Origin: Martelella sp. AD-3
GTDB lineage: Bacteria; Pseudomonadota; Alphaproteobacteria; Rhizobiales; Rhizobiaceae
DNA: 64,000 bases
Direction: 5' to 3'
Assembly: GCF_001578105.1 (NCBI RefSeq)
Contig: NZ_CP014275.1
Span: 1,364,001-1,428,000 of the forward strand
Each line of letters begins with the position of its first letter. Position 1 is the first letter of the stretch. The notes beneath the pieces are model-generated. The model made no database searches. It saw only the letters and a list, made by a program, of their open reading frames with translations, and was not told the origin of the DNA. The translations under genes were made by a program, and so were the position numbers. Below, one piece after another: positions 63,039-64,000 of the stretch.

Positions 63039-63860
63039 GTGAAGAAACGTTCAATGATGATGGATAAGACAGGTCACAGACAGATCGGCATTGTCGTGGT
63101 GATGGCAAGCCTGATGATCGGCTCCGGCGTCGGGCGACCTGCCCGGGCCTTCGATATTACCACGGACGTTCCGAAAGAATCCGGCCGGTTCGATCTCTTT
63201 CGTTTCGGTTTCAAGGCTTATCAGAACGGCGACAAGGAAAAGGCAGTCGAAGCCTATCGTTATGCCGCGGAAAAAGGGCATACCGGTTCGCGCTGGGCGC
63301 TCGCCAATATGTATGCCTATGGCGACGGCGTTCCAGAGAATGATTACGAGGCTTTCAAGGCTTATGCCGAGATCGTCAATCACGATGTCGAGCCGGGCTC
63401 TCCCGATACGGGGTTTTATGTGAACGCCCTGCTGGCGCTCGCAGGCTACTACCAGACGGGCATTGCCGGCACGCCGGTCGAAGTGGATCTGGTGCAGGCG
63501 CGTCAGCTCTATTTCCAGGCTGCGTCGGTATTCGGCAGTCCCGAGGCGCAGTTCCGCCTTGCCCGGATGATCCTGAACGGCGAGGGCGGCGCCAAGAATG
63601 TGCGCCTGGCCAAGAAATGGCTGAACCTCGCCCGCAAGAACGGCAATGTCGGCGCCATGGCGGTGTTCGGCGATCTCGTTTTCAACGAGGGGCAGCCGGT
63701 GCTCGGCCTTGCCTATCTGACCATGGCCGCGGATCGTTGCGCGCCCGGCGATTGCTCGTGGATCCGCGAGCTGCAGGAAAAGTGTTTCTCCGTTGTCGAT
63801 GAGAACGACCGCCGCGGCGCCATCGCGCTTGCGCAAAATATGAGCACAAGCAACCCTTGA
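63039..63860 (+). CDS. exoR: Periplasmic Sel1-repeat regulator ExoR
   Basis: Predicted 273-aa protein. The GTG at 63039 gives a basic signal-peptide start (KKR); ATGs at 63054-63060 are alternatives. After the signal (GIVVVMASLMIGSGVGRPAR, near ARA-FD), the protein reads like rhizobial ExoR: ESGRFDLFRFGFKAYQNGD, AAEKGHTGSRWALANMYAYG, then Sel1-like repeats ARQLYFQAASVFGSPEAQFR and AKKWLNLARKNGNVGAMAVF. ExoR binds the sensor ChvG/ExoS in the periplasm and restrains the ChvG-ChvI system controlling succinoglycan and motility. A short hairpin around 63876-63894 (CAGCCGC with GCGGCTG) follows; nothing else is recognised up to 64000. Confidence 0.85.
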   Translation: MKKRSMMMDKTGHRQIGIVVVMASLMIGSGVGRPARAFDITTDVPKESGRFDLFRFGFKAYQNGDKEKAVEAYRYAAEKGHTGSRWALANMYAYGDGVPENDYEAFKAYAEIVNHDVEPGSPDTGFYVNALLALAGYYQTGIAGTPVEVDLVQARQLYFQAASVFGSPEAQFRLARMILNGEGGAKNVRLAKKWLNLARKNGNVGAMAVFGDLVFNEGQPVLGLAYLTMAADRCAPGDCSWIRELQEKCFSVVDENDRRGAIALAQNMSTSNP

Positions 63861-64000
63861 TTGTTGTTTCCGTAAGCAGCCGCAACAGCGGCTGACCATC
63901 GATTTCGCGCATATCGTCCTTGCATGCGCTCGTCAGCGATCAAGATTTCTTGGGCAAGGTTCTGTCGGGCGCGGTCTACGGCCAGTCGCAATCAAAAACT

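Overview
The window looks like the chromosome of a member of the Hyphomicrobiales (rhizobial-type Alphaproteobacteria). The signs are the lolC/E-lolD and dnaE pair, an Omp2/RopA-type porin, an ExoR-type Sel1 protein, rhizobial-style ABC operons and a high-GC backbone. Genus is not certain. In rhizobia I know, lolD and dnaE lie close together. Here they are about 56 kb apart, and nearly everything between 1.4 kb and 57 kb reads as accessory DNA.

Layout. 1-1323: end of lolC/E, then lolD. 1324-2103: AT-rich DNA with a small ribbon-helix-helix-like gene. 2377-2461: tRNA-Leu(UAG), followed by a tyrosine integrase and the early half of a lambdoid prophage (2564-12889). The prophage has a leftward operon, a self-cleaving CI-type repressor, an operator set of two sites on the left and three on the right, a leader with two terminator-like hairpins, a CII-like protein, a GcrA-like protein, a cytosine-methyltransferase-like protein, an O-like replication gene with internal iterons and a probable -1 frameshift, and a NusG paralogue ending at a strong terminator. 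No terminase, capsid, tail or lysis gene follows, so the late half is gone. 13.0-14.5 kb: a 200-bp inverted-repeat element and an IS110 transposase gene.

14.7-22.1 kb: a sugar-type ABC transporter with an FAD oxidoreductase and a GntR regulator that share an operator-like motif. 22.3-25.8 kb: an insertion graveyard (IS3 split by a dead group II intron, a cut flavin-oxidase fragment, a frameshifted IS6). 25.9-31.8 kb: five leftward genes (molybdopterin-fold periplasmic protein, histidine kinase, LuxR-type regulator, membrane protein, von Willebrand A protein). 31.9-32.75 kb: more IS scraps and a dnaE2 fragment. 32.8-36.3 kb: SDR/TetR pair, VOC protein, a broken HTH gene and an AT-rich orphan membrane protein between direct repeats. 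36.75-39.9 kb: complete IS21, then IS3 and IS66 remains.

39.9-48.3 kb: a TctDE-like two-component system whose kinase carries a C-terminal solute-binding domain, with a PhnD-like binding protein and an iron/phosphonate-type ABC transporter. 48.6-54.9 kb: a LacI regulator and an AfuABC-like ABC transporter ending in an inositol-monophosphatase-family gene, which suggests import and dephosphorylation of a phosphorylated sugar or polyol. 54.9-56.25 kb: intact IS256-family element with an 8-bp target duplication. 56.5 kb: an integrase remnant against a tRNA 3'-end-like sequence. 57-64 kb: core genome again (28-aa membrane peptide, dnaE, porin, tRNA-Leu(UAA), exoR).

The most unusual items are the kinase/solute-binding fusion, the five-gene VWA/two-component cluster, and the prophage early region, which combines origin iterons, a recoding signal and a NusG-type antitermination candidate. 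All family assignments come from reading motifs; no database search was run.
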